Origin: Hydractinia symbiolongicarpus
Taxonomy: Eukaryota > Cnidaria > Hydrozoa > Anthoathecata > Hydractiniidae
DNA: 64,000 bases
Assembly (NCBI RefSeq): GCF_029227915.1
Contig: NC_079881.1
Coordinates: 2,356,001-2,420,000, forward strand
Direction of reading: 5' to 3'
Under the pieces are notes generated by a model. It searched no databases, was not told where the DNA came from, and saw nothing but the letters and a program-made list of their open reading frames with translations. A program made the position numbers and the translations under genes. This document shows, one piece after another, positions 37,118 through 50,454 of the stretch. Numbering within the stretch: the stretch's first letter is position 1; every line of letters begins with the position of its first letter.

Positions 37118-37624
37118 AACTTAAACGGATTGATATGGCCAAGAAGTCGATGAAATGTAGTTTCTGAGAATGTCTCTATTTCTTCAGCGCGAAATAACGG
37201 CTAGGATTGGTCCCACAGTGAAAAATGACTTATTTATCTTAATTTTTGAATAAAGCGCTACCACAGCGCCCAGTGTAATCGCTGAGTTCCAGCAATCATG
37301 TCAAATTAAGAAGAATGTTATTTCTTGTAGTCAAACTGGCTCATTTATCACATTTATAAGGTCAAAGCCCAAAATCAGTTCAATTAAGTCCCACAGTCAA
37401 ACGTTTCACTGTTAAAAGCGATGCAACCTAGTAATATCCAATTACTATCGCTAAATACATGTGGGGACGAATATGCGGCTCAAGCGTTGTAACTCAAACG
37501 AATTTATACCGTTAGAAATTCAATGAAATGTAGTCTTTGAAACTGTTCCTATTTATTCAGCGCATGCTAACGGCCAGGATTCGTCCCACAGTAAGAAAAG
37601 ACTTATTTATCTAAATTTTCAAAT

Positions 37625-38744
37625 AAAGCTCTACCACAGAGCTTAATGTAATCGCTGAATTCCAGCCATCACGTCAAATTAAGAAGAAAGTTATTCCTTG
37701 GAGACCAATTGGCTCATCTGTCACATTTATAAGGACATAGTCCAGAGTCAGCTCAATTAATTCCCACAATCACTCGTTTCACTGTTAAAAGCAATACAAC
37801 TTAGTAAAATTGGAAGAAAATCACTAAACACATGTTGGTACGAATATGTGACACAACCGTTGTAACTCAAACGGATTGACACCGTTAGAAAGTCAACGAA
37901 AATTTGTTTTTGAAACTGTTTCTATTTCTTCTGCGCGAACTAATGGCTGGGATTGCTGCCACAATAAAAAATAACTTATAAAACTTAATTTTTAAATAAA
38001 ATGCTACCACAGTGCCCAGTGCAATCGCTGAGTTCTAGCAATCAAGTCAAATTAAGAAGAATGTTACTTCTTGTAGGCAAACTGGCTCATTTATCACATT
38101 TTTAAGGTCAAAGTCCAAAATCATTTCGATTAATCCCACAGTCAAACGTTTCACTGTTAAAAACGATGCAACCTAGTACTATCAGAAAAATATCACTAAA
38201 TACATGTTCGTACGAATATGTGACGCAACCGTTGTAACTTAAACGGATTGATATGGCCAAGAAGTCGATGAAATGTAGTTTCTGAGAATGTCTCTATTTC
38301 TTCAGCGCGAACTAACGGCTAGGATTGGCCCCACAGTGAAAAATGACTTATTTATCTTAATTTTTGAATAAAGCGCTACCACAGCGCCCAGTGTAATCGC
38401 TGAGTTCCAGCAATCATGTCAAATTAAGAAGAATGTGTTTTTTCTTGTAGTCAAACTGGCTCATTTATCACATTTATAAGGTCAAAGCCCAAAATCAGTT
38501 CAATTAAGTCCCACAGTCAAACGTTTCACTGTTAAAAGCGATGCAACCTAGTAATATCCAAATACTATCGCTAAATACATGTGGGGACGAATATGCGGCT
38601 CAAGCGTTGTAACTCAAACGAATTTATACCGCTAGAAATTCAATGAAATGTAGTCTTTGAAACTGTTCCTATTTATTCAGCGCATGCTAACGGCCAGGAT
38701 TGGTCCCACAGTAAGAAAAGACTTATTTATCTAAATTTTTAAAT
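37625..38744. repeat. SatB three-unit duplication, copy 1 (1,120 bp)
   Basis: A Q-R-P trimer repeated in tandem at an offset of 1,120 bp. It carries the rare variants GATTGCTGCCACAATAAA (37,951 and 39,071), TTCGATTAATCCCACAG with a 2-base loss (about 38,125 and 39,245) and GAATGTGTTTTTTCTTG (about 38,431 and 39,551). Line by line I see no difference between 37,625-38,848 and 38,745-39,968. Confidence 0.93.
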
Positions 38745-39864
38745 AAAGCTCTACCACAGAGCTTAATGTAATCGCTGAATTCCAGCCATCACGTCAAATT
38801 AAGAAGAAAGTTATTCCTTGGAGACCAATTGGCTCATCTGTCACATTTATAAGGACATAGTCCAGAGTCAGCTCAATTAATTCCCACAATCACTCGTTTC
38901 ACTGTTAAAAGCAATACAACTTAGTAAAATTGGAAGAAAATCACTAAACACATGTTGGTACGAATATGTGACACAACCGTTGTAACTCAAACGGATTGAC
39001 ACCGTTAGAAAGTCAACGAAAATTTGTTTTTGAAACTGTTTCTATTTCTTCTGCGCGAACTAATGGCTGGGATTGCTGCCACAATAAAAAATAACTTATA
39101 AAACTTAATTTTTAAATAAAATGCTACCACAGTGCCCAGTGCAATCGCTGAGTTCTAGCAATCAAGTCAAATTAAGAAGAATGTTACTTCTTGTAGGCAA
39201 ACTGGCTCATTTATCACATTTTTAAGGTCAAAGTCCAAAATCATTTCGATTAATCCCACAGTCAAACGTTTCACTGTTAAAAACGATGCAACCTAGTACT
39301 ATCAGAAAAATATCACTAAATACATGTTCGTACGAATATGTGACGCAACCGTTGTAACTTAAACGGATTGATATGGCCAAGAAGTCGATGAAATGTAGTT
39401 TCTGAGAATGTCTCTATTTCTTCAGCGCGAACTAACGGCTAGGATTGGCCCCACAGTGAAAAATGACTTATTTATCTTAATTTTTGAATAAAGCGCTACC
39501 ACAGCGCCCAGTGTAATCGCTGAGTTCCAGCAATCATGTCAAATTAAGAAGAATGTGTTTTTTCTTGTAGTCAAACTGGCTCATTTATCACATTTATAAG
39601 GTCAAAGCCCAAAATCAGTTCAATTAAGTCCCACAGTCAAACGTTTCACTGTTAAAAGCGATGCAACCTAGTAATATCCAAATACTATCGCTAAATACAT
39701 GTGGGGACGAATATGCGGCTCAAGCGTTGTAACTCAAACGAATTTATACCGCTAGAAATTCAATGAAATGTAGTCTTTGAAACTGTTCCTATTTATTCAG
39801 CGCATGCTAACGGCCAGGATTGGTCCCACAGTAAGAAAAGACTTATTTATCTAAATTTTTAAAT
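38745..39864. repeat. SatB three-unit duplication, copy 2 (1,120 bp)
   Basis: Second copy of the trimer duplication. The first mismatch to the right is CACATTTGTAAGG at about 39,969, and the rare GCTGCC variant reverts to GGTCCC by about 40,195. The breakpoints are only bounded: the copies can be slid by more than 200 bp. The complete match points to a very recent event or an assembly error. Confidence 0.93.
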
Positions 39865-42564
39865 AAAGCTCTACCACAGAGCTTAATGTAATCGCTGAAT
39901 TCCAGCCATCACGTCAAATTAAGAAGAAAGTTATTCCTTGGAGACCAATTGGCTCATCTGTCACATTTGTAAGGACATAGTCCAGAGTCAGCTCAATTAA
40001 TTCCCACAATCACTCGTTTCACTGTTAAAAGCAATACAACTTAGTAAAATTGGAAGAAAATCACTAAACACATGTTGGTACGAATATGTGACACAACCGT
40101 TGTAACTCAAACGGATTGACACCGTTAGAAAGTCAACGAAAATTTGTTTTTGAAACTGTTTCTATTTCTTCTGCGCGAACTAATGGCTGGGATTGGTCCC
40201 ACAATAAAAAATAACTTATAAAACTTAATTTTTAAATAAAACGCTACCACAGTGCCCAGTGCAATCGCTGAGTTCTAGCAATCAAGTCAAATTAAGAAGA
40301 ATGTTACTTCTTGTAGGCAAACTGGCTCATTTATCACATTTTTAAGGTCAAAGTCCAAAATCATTTCGATTAAGTCCCACAGTCAAATGTTTCACTGTTA
40401 AAAACGATGCAACCTAGTACTATCAGAAAAATATCACTAAATACATGTTCGTACGAATATGTGACGCAACCGTTGTAACTTAAACGGATTGATATGGCCA
40501 AGAAGTCGATGAAATGTAGTTTCTGAGAATGTCTCTATTTCTTCAGCGCGAACTAACGGCTAGGATTGGTCCCACAGTGAAAAATGACTTATTTATCTTA
40601 ATTTTTGAATAAAGCGCTACCACAGCGCCCAGTGTAATCGCTGAGTTCCAGCAATCATGTCAAATTAAGAAGAATGTTATTTCTTGTAGTCAAACTGGCT
40701 CATTTATCACATTTAGAAGGTCAAAGCCCAAAATCAGTTCAATTACGTCCCACAGTCAAACGTTTCACTGTTAAAAGCGATGCAACCTAGTAATATCCAA
40801 ATACTATCGCTAAATACATGTGGGGACGAATATGCGGCTCAAGCGTTGTAACTCAAACGAATTTATACCGCTAGAAATTCAATGAAATGTAGTCTTTGAA
40901 ACTGTTCCTATTTATTCAGCGCATGCTAACGGCCAGGATTGGTCCCACAGTAAGAAAAGACTTATTTATCTAAATTTTTAAATAAAGCTCTACCACAGAG
41001 CTAAATGTAATCGCTGAATTCCAGCCATCACGTCAAATTAAGAAGAAAGTTATTCCTTGGAGACCAATTGGCTCATCTGTCACATTTATAAGGACATAGT
41101 CCAGAGTCAGCTCAATTAATTCCCACAATCACTCGTTTCACTGTTAAAAGCAATGCAACTTAGTAAAATTGGAAGAAAATCACTAAACACATGTTGGTAC
41201 GAATATGTGACACAACCGGTGTAACTCAAACGGATTGACACCGTTAGAAAGTCAACGAAAATTTGTTTTTGAAACTGTTTCTATTTCTTCTGCGCGAACT
41301 AATGGCTGGGATTGGTCCCACAATAAAAAATAACTTATTTAACTTAATTTTTAAATAAAACGCTACCACAGTGCCCAGTGCAATCGCTGAGTTCCAGCAA
41401 TCAAGTCAAATTAAGAAGAATGTTACTTCTTGTAGGCAAACTGGCTCATTTATCATATTTTTAAGGTCAAAGTCCAAAATCATTTCGATTAAGTTCCACA
41501 GTCAAACGTTTCACTGTTAAAAATGATGCAACCTAGTACTATCAGAAAAATATCACTAAATACATGTTCGTACGAATATGTGACGCAACCGTTGTAACTT
41601 AAACGGATTGATATGGCCAAGAAGTCGATGAAATGTAGTTTCTGAGAATGTCTCTATTTCTTCAGCGCGAACTAACGTCTAGGAGTGGTCCCACAGTAAA
41701 AAATGACTTATTTATCTTAATTTTTGAATAAAGCGCTACCACAGCGCCCAGTGTAATCGCTGAGTTCCAGCAATCATGTCAAATTAAGAAGAATGTTATT
41801 TCTTGTAGTCAAACTGGCTCATTTATCACATTTATAAGGTCAAAGCCCAAAATCAGTTCAATTAAGTCCCACAGTCAAACGTTTCACTGTTAAAAGCGAT
41901 GCAACCTAGTAATATCCAAATACTATCGCTAAATACATGTGGGGACGAATATGCGGCTCAAGCGTTGTAACTCAAACGAATTTATACCGCTAGAAATTCA
42001 ATGAAATGTAGTCTTTGAAACTGTTCCTATTTATTCAGCGCATGCTAACGGCCAGGATTGGTCCCACAGTAAGAAAAGACTTATTTATCTAAATTTTTAA
42101 ATAAAGCTCTACCACAGAGCTTAATGTAATCGCTGACTTCCAGCCATCACGTCAAATTAAGAAGAAAGTTATTCCTTGGAGACCATTTGGCTCATCTGTC
42201 ACATTTATAAGGACATAGTCCAGAGTCAGCTCAATTAATTCCCACAATCACTCGTTTCACTGTTAAAAGCAATACAACTTAGTAAAATTGGAAGAAAATC
42301 ACTAAATACATGTTGGTACGAATATGTGACGCAACCGTTGTAACTCAAACGGATTGACACCGTTAGAAAGTCAATGAAATGTAGTTTTTGAGAATGTCTC
42401 TATTTCTTCAGCGAAAACTAACGGCTAGGATTGGTCCCACAGTAAAAACAGACTTATTTGTCTTCATTTTTTAACAAAGAGTTACCACAGTGCCCACTGT
42501 AATCGCTGAGTTCCAGCAATCAAGTCAAATTAAGAAGAATGTTACTTCTTGTAGTCAAACTGGA
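39865..42564. repeat. SatB P-Q-R units between the duplicated blocks
   Basis: Regular P-Q-R series with units at 40,015 (Q), 40,388 (R), 40,761 (P), 41,134 (Q), 41,507 (R), 41,880 (P) and 42,253 (Q-like head with a TTAACAAAGAG tail). CACATTTAGAAGG near 40,710 and GAGCTAAATG near 41,000 recur near 47,045-49,285 and 47,340-48,465, linking this stretch to the 47-49-kb copies. Confidence 0.85.
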
Positions 42565-45500
42565 TCATTTATCACATTTATAAGGTCAAAGCCCAAAATC
42601 AGTTCAATTAAGTCCCACAGTCAAACGTTTCACTGTTAAAAGCGATGCAACCTAGTAATATCCAAATACTATCGCTAAATACATGTGGGGACGAATATGC
42701 GGCTCATGCGTTGTAACTCAAACGAATTTATACCGCTAGAAATTCAATGAAATGTAGTCTTTGAAACTGTTCCTATTTATTCAGCGCATGCTAACGGCCA
42801 GGATTGGTCCCACAGTAAGAAAAGACTTATTTATCTAAATTTTTAAATAAAGCTCTACCACAGAGCTTAATGTAATCGCTGAATTCCAGCCATCACGTCA
42901 AATTAAGAAGAAAGTTATTCCTTGGAGACAAATTGGCTCATCTGTCACATTTATAAGGACATAGTCCAGAGTCAGCTCAATTAATTCCCACAATCACTCT
43001 TTTCACTGTTAAAAGCAATACAACTTAGTAAAATTGGAAGAAAATCACTAAACACATGTTGGTACGAATATGTGACGCAACCGTTGTAACTCAAACGGAT
43101 TGACACCGTTAGAAAGTCAATGAAATGTAGTTTTTGAGAATGTCTCTAATTCTTCAGCGCGCGATAACGGCTTGGATTGGTCCCACAGTAAAAAGGGACT
43201 TTTTAATTTAAATTTTTAAATGAAGTTCTACCACAGCGCCCAGTGTAATCGTTGAGTTCCGGCAATCATGTCAACTTCAGAAGAATGTTATTTCTTGGGT
43301 CCAGTTGGCTCAATTATCACATTTATAAGATTACAGTGCAGAATCAGTTCAATTAAGTCCCACAGTCAATCGTTTCACTGTTAAAAGCGATGCAACTTAG
43401 TCACGTCGGAAAAAAATCACTAAATACATGTTGGTAGGAATATGTGACGCAACCGTTGTAACTCAAACGGATTAACACTGTTAGAAAGTCAATGAAATGT
43501 AGTTTTTGAAACTGTCTCTATTTCTTCAGCGCAAACTAACGGCTGGGATTGCTCCCACAGTAAAAAATAACTTATTTAACCTAACTTTTAAATAAAACAC
43601 AACCACAGTGCCCAGTGCAATCGCTGAAATCCAGCAATCAAGTCAAATTAAGAAGAATGTTACTACTTGTTGTCAAACTGGCTCATTTATCACATTTACA
43701 AGGTCACACTCCAAAATCAGTTCAATTAAGTCCCACAGTCAAGCGTTTCACTTTTAAAAGCGATGCCACCTAGTAATATCCGAATACTATCGCTAAATAC
43801 ATGCGGTGCGAATATGTGACACAACCGTTGTAACTTAAACGGATTGATATGGCCAAGAAGTCGATGAAATGTAGTTTCTGAGAATGTCTCTATTTCTTCA
43901 GCGCGAACTAACGGCTAGGATTGGTCCCACAGTAAAAAATGACATATTTATCTTAATTTTTGAATAAAGCACTACCACGGCGCCCAGTGTAATCGCTGAG
44001 TTCCAGCAATCATGTCAAATTAAGAAGAATGTTACTTCTTGTAGTCAAACTGGCTCATTTATCACATTTATAAGGTCACAGTCCAGAATCAGTTCAATTA
44101 AGTCCCACAGTCAATCGTTTCACTGTTAAAAGCGATGCAACTTAGTCACGTCGGAAAAAAATCACCAAATACATGTTGGTAGGAATATGTGACGCAACCG
44201 TCGTAACTCAAACGGATTAACACTGTTAGAAAGTCAATGAAATGTAGTTTTTGAAACTGTCTCTATTTCTTCAGCGCGAACTAACGGCTGGGATTGCTCC
44301 CACAGTACAAAATAACTTATTTAACTTAATTTTTAAATAAAACGCTACCACAGTGCCCAGTGCAGTCGCTGAGTTCCAGCAATCAAGTCAAATAAAGAAG
44401 AATGTTACTTCTTGTTGTCAAACTGGCTCATTTATCACATTTACAAGGTCACACTCCAAAATCAGTTCAATTAAGTGCCACAGTCAATCGTTTCGCTGTT
44501 AAAGGCGATGCAACCTATTAATATCAGAATACTATCGCTAAATACATGTTGGTACGAATATGTGACGCAACCGTTGTAACTCAAACGGATTGATACCGCC
44601 AAGAAGTCGATGAAATGTAGTTTTTAAGAAAGTCTATTTCTTCACCGCCTTCTAACGGCCTGGATTAGTCCCACAGTAAAAAAAGACTTATTCATCTAAA
44701 TTTTTAAATAAAGCACTACCACAGAGCCTAGTGTACTCGCTGATTTCCAGCAATCATGTCGAATTAAGAAGGATGGTATTCCTCGGAGCCCAATTGGCTC
44801 ATTTATCGCATTCACAAGGTCAAAGTCCAGAATTGGTTCAATTAAGTCCCCTAGTCAATCGTTTCACTGTTAAAAGCAATACAACTTAGTAAAATTGGAA
44901 GAAAATCACTAAATACATGTTGGTACGAATATGTGACGCAACCGTTGTAATTCAAACGGATTGACACCGTTAGAAAGTCAATGAAATGTAGTTTTTGAGA
45001 ATGTCTCTAATTCTTCAGCGCAAACTAACGGCTAGGATTGGTCCCACAGTAAGCAAAGACTTTTTTATCTAAATTATTAAATAAAGCGTTACCACAGAGC
45101 TTAATGTAATCGCTTATTTCCAGCCATCACGTCAAATTATGAAGAAAGTTATTCCTTGGAGACCAATTGGCTCATCTGTCACATATATAAGGACATAGTC
45201 CAGAGTCAACTCAATTAATTCCCACAGTCACTCGTTTCACTGTTAAAAGCAATACAACTTAGTAAAATTGGAAGAAAATCACTAAATACATGTTGGTACG
45301 AATATGTGACGCAACCGTTGTAACTCAAACGGATTGACACCGTTAGAAAGTCAATGAAATGTAGTTTTTGAGAATGTTTCTATTTCTTCAGCGAAAACTA
45401 ACGGCTAGGATTGGTCCCACAGTAAAAACAGACTTATTTGTCTTCATTTTTTAACAAAGAGTTACCACAGTGCCCACTGTAATCGCTGAGTTCCAGCAAT

Positions 45501-46530
45501 CAAGTCAAATTAAGAAGAATGTTACTTCTTGTAGTCAAACTGGATCATTTATCACATTTATAAGGTCAAAGTCCAAAATCAGTTCAATTAAGTCCCACAG
45601 TCAAATATTTCACTGTTAAAAGCGATGCAACCTAGTAATATCCGAATACTATCGCTAAATACATATGGGGACGAATATGTGACGCAACAGTTGTAACTTA
45701 AACGGATTGATATGGCCAAGAAGTCGATGAAATGTAGTTTCTGAGAATGTCTCTATTTCTTCAGCGCGAACTAACGGCTAGGATTGGTCCCACAGTGAAA
45801 AATGACTTATTTATCTTAATTTTTGAATAAAGCGCTACCACAGCGCCCAGTGTAATCGCTGAGTTCCAGCAATCATGTCAAATTAAGAAGAATGTTATTT
45901 CTTGTAGTCAAACTGGCTCATTTATCACATTTATAAGGTCAAAGCCCAAAATCAGTTCAATTAAGTCCCACAGTCAAACGTTTCACTGTTAAAAGCGATG
46001 CAACCTAGTAGTATCCAAATACTATCGCTAAATACATGTGGGGACGAATATGCAGCTCAAGTGTTGTAACTCAAACGAATTTATACCGCTAGAAATTCAA
46101 TGAAATGTAGTCTTTGAAACTGTTCCTATTTATTCAGCGCATGCTAACGGCCAGGATTGGTCCCACAGTAAGAAAATACTTATTTTTCTAAATTTTTAAA
46201 TAAAGCTCTACCACAGAGCTTAATGTAATCGCTGAATTCCAGCCATCACGTCAAATTAAGAAGAAAGTTATTCCTTGGAGACCAATTGGCTCATCTGTCA
46301 CATTTATAAGGACATAGTCCAGAGTCAGCTCAATTAATTCCCACAATCACTCGTTTCACTGTTAAAAGCAATACAACTTAGTAAAATTGGAAGAAAATCA
46401 CTAAACACATGTTGGTACGAATATGTGACACAACCGTTGTAACTCAAACGGATTGACACCGTTAGAAAGTCAACGAAAATTTGTTTTTGAAACTGTTTCT
46501 ATTTCTTCTGCGCGAACTAATGGCTGGGAT
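42565..46530. repeat. SatB dispersed copy of the nine-unit block (offset 13,050 bp)
   Basis: About 10.6 units match 29,515-33,480 at a constant offset of 13,050 bp (35 units). Shared private features include CGGCTCATGCGTTG (about 29,652 and 42,702) and GCGCGCGATAACGGCTTGG (about 30,108 and 43,158), plus most markers listed for the nine-unit block. Scattered differences (for example AAAAAGTGAC versus AAAAAGGGAC near 43,190) make it somewhat older than the adjacent 30/33-kb tandem pair. At the right edge the sequence changes to GCTGCCACAATAAG. Confidence 0.87.
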
Positions 46531-49500
46531 TGCTGCCACAATAAGAAATAACTTATAAAACTTAATTTTTAAATAAAACGCTACCACAGTGCCCAGTGCA
46601 ATCGCTGAGTTCTAGCAATCAAGTCAAATTAAGAAGAATGTTACTTCTTGTAGGCAAACTGGCTCATTTATCACATTTTTAAGATCAAAGTCCAAAATCA
46701 TTTCGATTAAGTCCCACAGTCAAACGTTTCACTGTTAAAAACGATGCAACCTAGTACTATCAGAAAAATATCACTAAATACATGTTCGTACGAATATGTG
46801 ACGCAACCGTTGTAACTTAAACGGATTGATATGGCCAAGAAGTCGATGAAATGTAGTTTCTGAGAATGTCTCTATTTCTTCAGCGCGAACTAACGGCTAG
46901 GATTGGTCCCACAGTGAAAAATGACTTATTTATCTTAATTTTTGAATAAAGCGCTACCACAGCGCCCAGTGTAATCGCTGAGTTCCAGCAATCATGTCAA
47001 ATTAAGAAGAATGTTATTTCTTGTAGTCAAACTGGCTCATTTATCACATTTAGAAGGTCAAAGCCCAAAATCAGTTCAATTAAGTCCCACAGTCAAACGT
47101 TTCACTGTTAAAAGCGATGCAACCTAGTAATATCCAAATACTATCGCTAAATACATGTGGGGACGAATATGCGGCTCAAGCGTTGTAACTCAAACGAATT
47201 TATACCGCTAGAAATTCAATGAAATGTAGTCTTTGAAACTGTTCCTATTTATTCAGCGCATGCTAACGGCCAGGATTGGTCCCACAGTAAGAAAAGACTT
47301 ATTTATCTAAATTTTTAAATAAAGCTCTACCACAGAGCTAAATGTAATCGCTGAATTCCAGCCATCACGTCAAATTAAGAAGAAAGTTATTCCTTGGAGA
47401 CCAATTGGCTCATCTGTCACATTTATAAGGACATAGTCCAGAGTCAGCTCAATTAATTCCCACAATCACTCGTTTCACTGTTAAAAGCAATACAACTTAG
47501 TAAAATTGGAAGAAAATCACTAAACACATGTTGGTACGAATATGTGACACAACCGTTGTAACTCAAACGGATTGACACCGTTAGAAAGTCAACGAAAATT
47601 TGTTTTTGAAACTGTTTCTATTTCTTCTGCGCGAACTAATGGCTGGGATTGGTCCCACAATAAAAAATAACTTATTTAACTTAATTTTTAAATAAAACAC
47701 TACCACAGTGCCCAGTGCAATCGCTGAGTTCCAGCAATCAAGTCAAATTAAGAAGAATGTTACTTCTTGTAGGCAAACTGGCTCATTTATCACATTTTTA
47801 AGGTCAAAGTCCAAAATCATTTCGATTAAGTTCCACAGTCAAACGTTTCACTGTTAAAAACGATGCAACCTAGTACTATCACAAAAATATCACTAAATAC
47901 ATGTTCGTACGAATATGTGACGCAACCGTTGTAACTTAAACGGATTGATATGGCCAAGAAGTCGATGAAATGTAGTTTCTGAGAATGTCTCTATTTCTTC
48001 AGCGCGAACTAACGGCTAGGATTGGTCCCACAGTGAAAAATGACTTATTTATCTTAATTTTTGAATAAAGCGCTACCACAGCGCCCAGTGTAATCGCTGA
48101 GTTCCAGCAATCATGTCAAATTAAGAAGAATGTTATTTCTTGTAGTCAAACTGTCTCATTTATCACATTTAGAAGGTCAAAGCCCAAAATCAGTTCAATT
48201 AAGTCCCACAGTCAAACGTTTCACTGTTAAAAGCGATGCAACCTAGTAATATCCAAATACTATCGCTAAATACATGTGGGGACGAATATGCGGCTCAAGC
48301 GTTGTAACTCAAACGAATTTATACCGCTAGAAATTCAATGAAATGTAGTCTTTGAAACTGTTCCTATTTATTCAGCGCATGCTAACGGCCAGGATTGGTC
48401 CCACAGTAAGAAAAGACTTATTTATCTAAATTTTTAAATAAAGCTCTACCACAGAGCTAAATGTAATCGCTGAATTCCAGCCATCACGTCAAATTAAGAA
48501 GAAAGTTATTCCTTGGAGACCAATTGGTTCATCTGTCACATTTATAAGGACATAGTCCAGAGTCAGCTCAATTAATTCCCACAATCACTCGTTTCACTGT
48601 TAAAAGCAATACAACTTAGTAAAATTGGAAGAAAATCACTAAACACATGTTGGTACGAATATGTGACACAACCGTTGTAACTCAAACGGATTGACACCGT
48701 TAGAAAGTCAACGAAAATTTGTTTTTGAAACTGTTTCTATTTCTTCTGCGCGAACTAATGGCTGGGATTGGTCCCACAATAAAAAATAACTTATTTAACT
48801 TAATTTTTAAATAAAACACTACCACAGTGCCCAGTGCAATCGCTGAGTTCCAGCAATCAAGTCAAATTAAGAAGAATGTTACTTCTTGTAGGCAAACTGG
48901 CTCATTTATCACATTTTTAAGGTCAAAGTCCAAAATCATTTCGATTAAGTTCCACAGTCAAACGTTTCACTGTTAAAAACGATGCAACCTAGTACTATCA
49001 GAAAAATATCACTAAATACATGTTCGTACGAATATGTGACGCAACCGTTGTAACTTAAACGGATTGATATGGCCAAGAAGTCGATGAAATGTAGTTTCTG
49101 AGAATGTCTCTATTTCTTCAGCGCGAACTAACGGCTAGGATTGGTCCCACAGTGAAAAATGACTTATTTATCTTAATTTTTGAATAAAGCGCTACCACAG
49201 CGCCCAGTGTAATCGCTGAGTTCCAGCAATCATGTCAAATTAAGAAGAATGTTATTTCTTGTAGTCAAACTGGCTCATTTATCACATTTAGAAGGTCAAA
49301 GCCCAAAATCAGTTCAATTAAGTCCCACAGTCAAACGTTTCACTGTTAAAAGCGATGCAACCTAGTAATATCCAAATACTATCGCTAAATACATGTGGGG
49401 ACGAATATGCGGCTCAAGCGTTGTAACTCAAACGAATTTATACCGCTAGAAATTCAATGAAATGTAGTCTTTGAAACTGTTCCTATTTATTCAGCGCATG

Positions 49501-50454
49501 CTAACGGCCAGGATTGGTCCCACAGTAAGAAAAGACTTATTTATCTAAATTTTTAAATAAAGCTCTACCACAGAGCTTAATGTAATCGCTGAATTCCAGC
49601 CATCACGTCAAATTAAGAAGAAAGTTATTCCTTGGAGACCATTTGGCTCATCTGTCACATTTATAAGGACATAGTCCAGAGTCAGCTCAATTAATTCCCA
49701 CAATCACTCGTTTCACTGTTAAAAGCAATACAACTTAGTAAAATTGGAAGAAAATCACTAAATACATGTTGGTACGAATATGTGACGCAACCGTTGTAAC
49801 TCAAACGGATTGACACCGTTAGAAAAACAATGAAATGTAGTTTTTGAGAATGTCTCTATTTCTTCAGCCAAAACTAACGGCTAGGATTGGTCCCACAGTA
49901 AAAACAGACTTATTTGTCTTCATTTTTTAACAAAGAGTTACCACAGTGCCCACTGTAATCGCTGAGTTCCAGCAATCAAGTCAAGTTAAGAAGAATGTTA
50001 CTTCTTGTAGTCAAACTGGATCATTTATCACATTTACAAGGTCAAAGCCCAAAATCAGTTCAATTAAGTCCCACAGTCAAACGTTTCACTGTTAAAAGCG
50101 ATGCAACCTAGTAATATCCAAATACTATCGCTAAATACATGTGGGGACGAATATGCGGCTCAAGCGTTGTAACTCAAACGAATTTATACCGCTAGAAATT
50201 CAATGAAATGTAGTCTTTGAAACTGTTCCTATTTATTCAGCGCATGCTAACGGCCAGGATTGGTCCCACAGTAAGAAAAGACTTATTTATCTAAATTTTT
50301 AAATAAAGCTCTACCACAGAGCTTAATGTAATCGCTGAATTCCAGCCATCACGTCAACTTAAGAAGAAAGTTATTCCTTGGAGACCATTTGGCTCATCTG
50401 TCACATTTATAAGGACATAGTCCAGAGTCAGCTCAATTAATTCCCACAATCACT
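46531..50454. repeat. SatB P-Q-R higher-order region, distal part
   Basis: Regular trimers. Units 47,098-48,216 and 48,217-49,335 are near-identical P-Q-R copies 1,119 bp apart, sharing AAAACACTACCACAG, CATTTAGAAGG and GAGCTAAATG. Only a few differences were noticed (for example CACAAAAAT at about 47,880 versus CAGAAAAAT, and TTGGCTC versus TTGGTTC near 48,526). The last P units start at 49,336 and 50,082; after that the trimer order stops. Confidence 0.88.
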
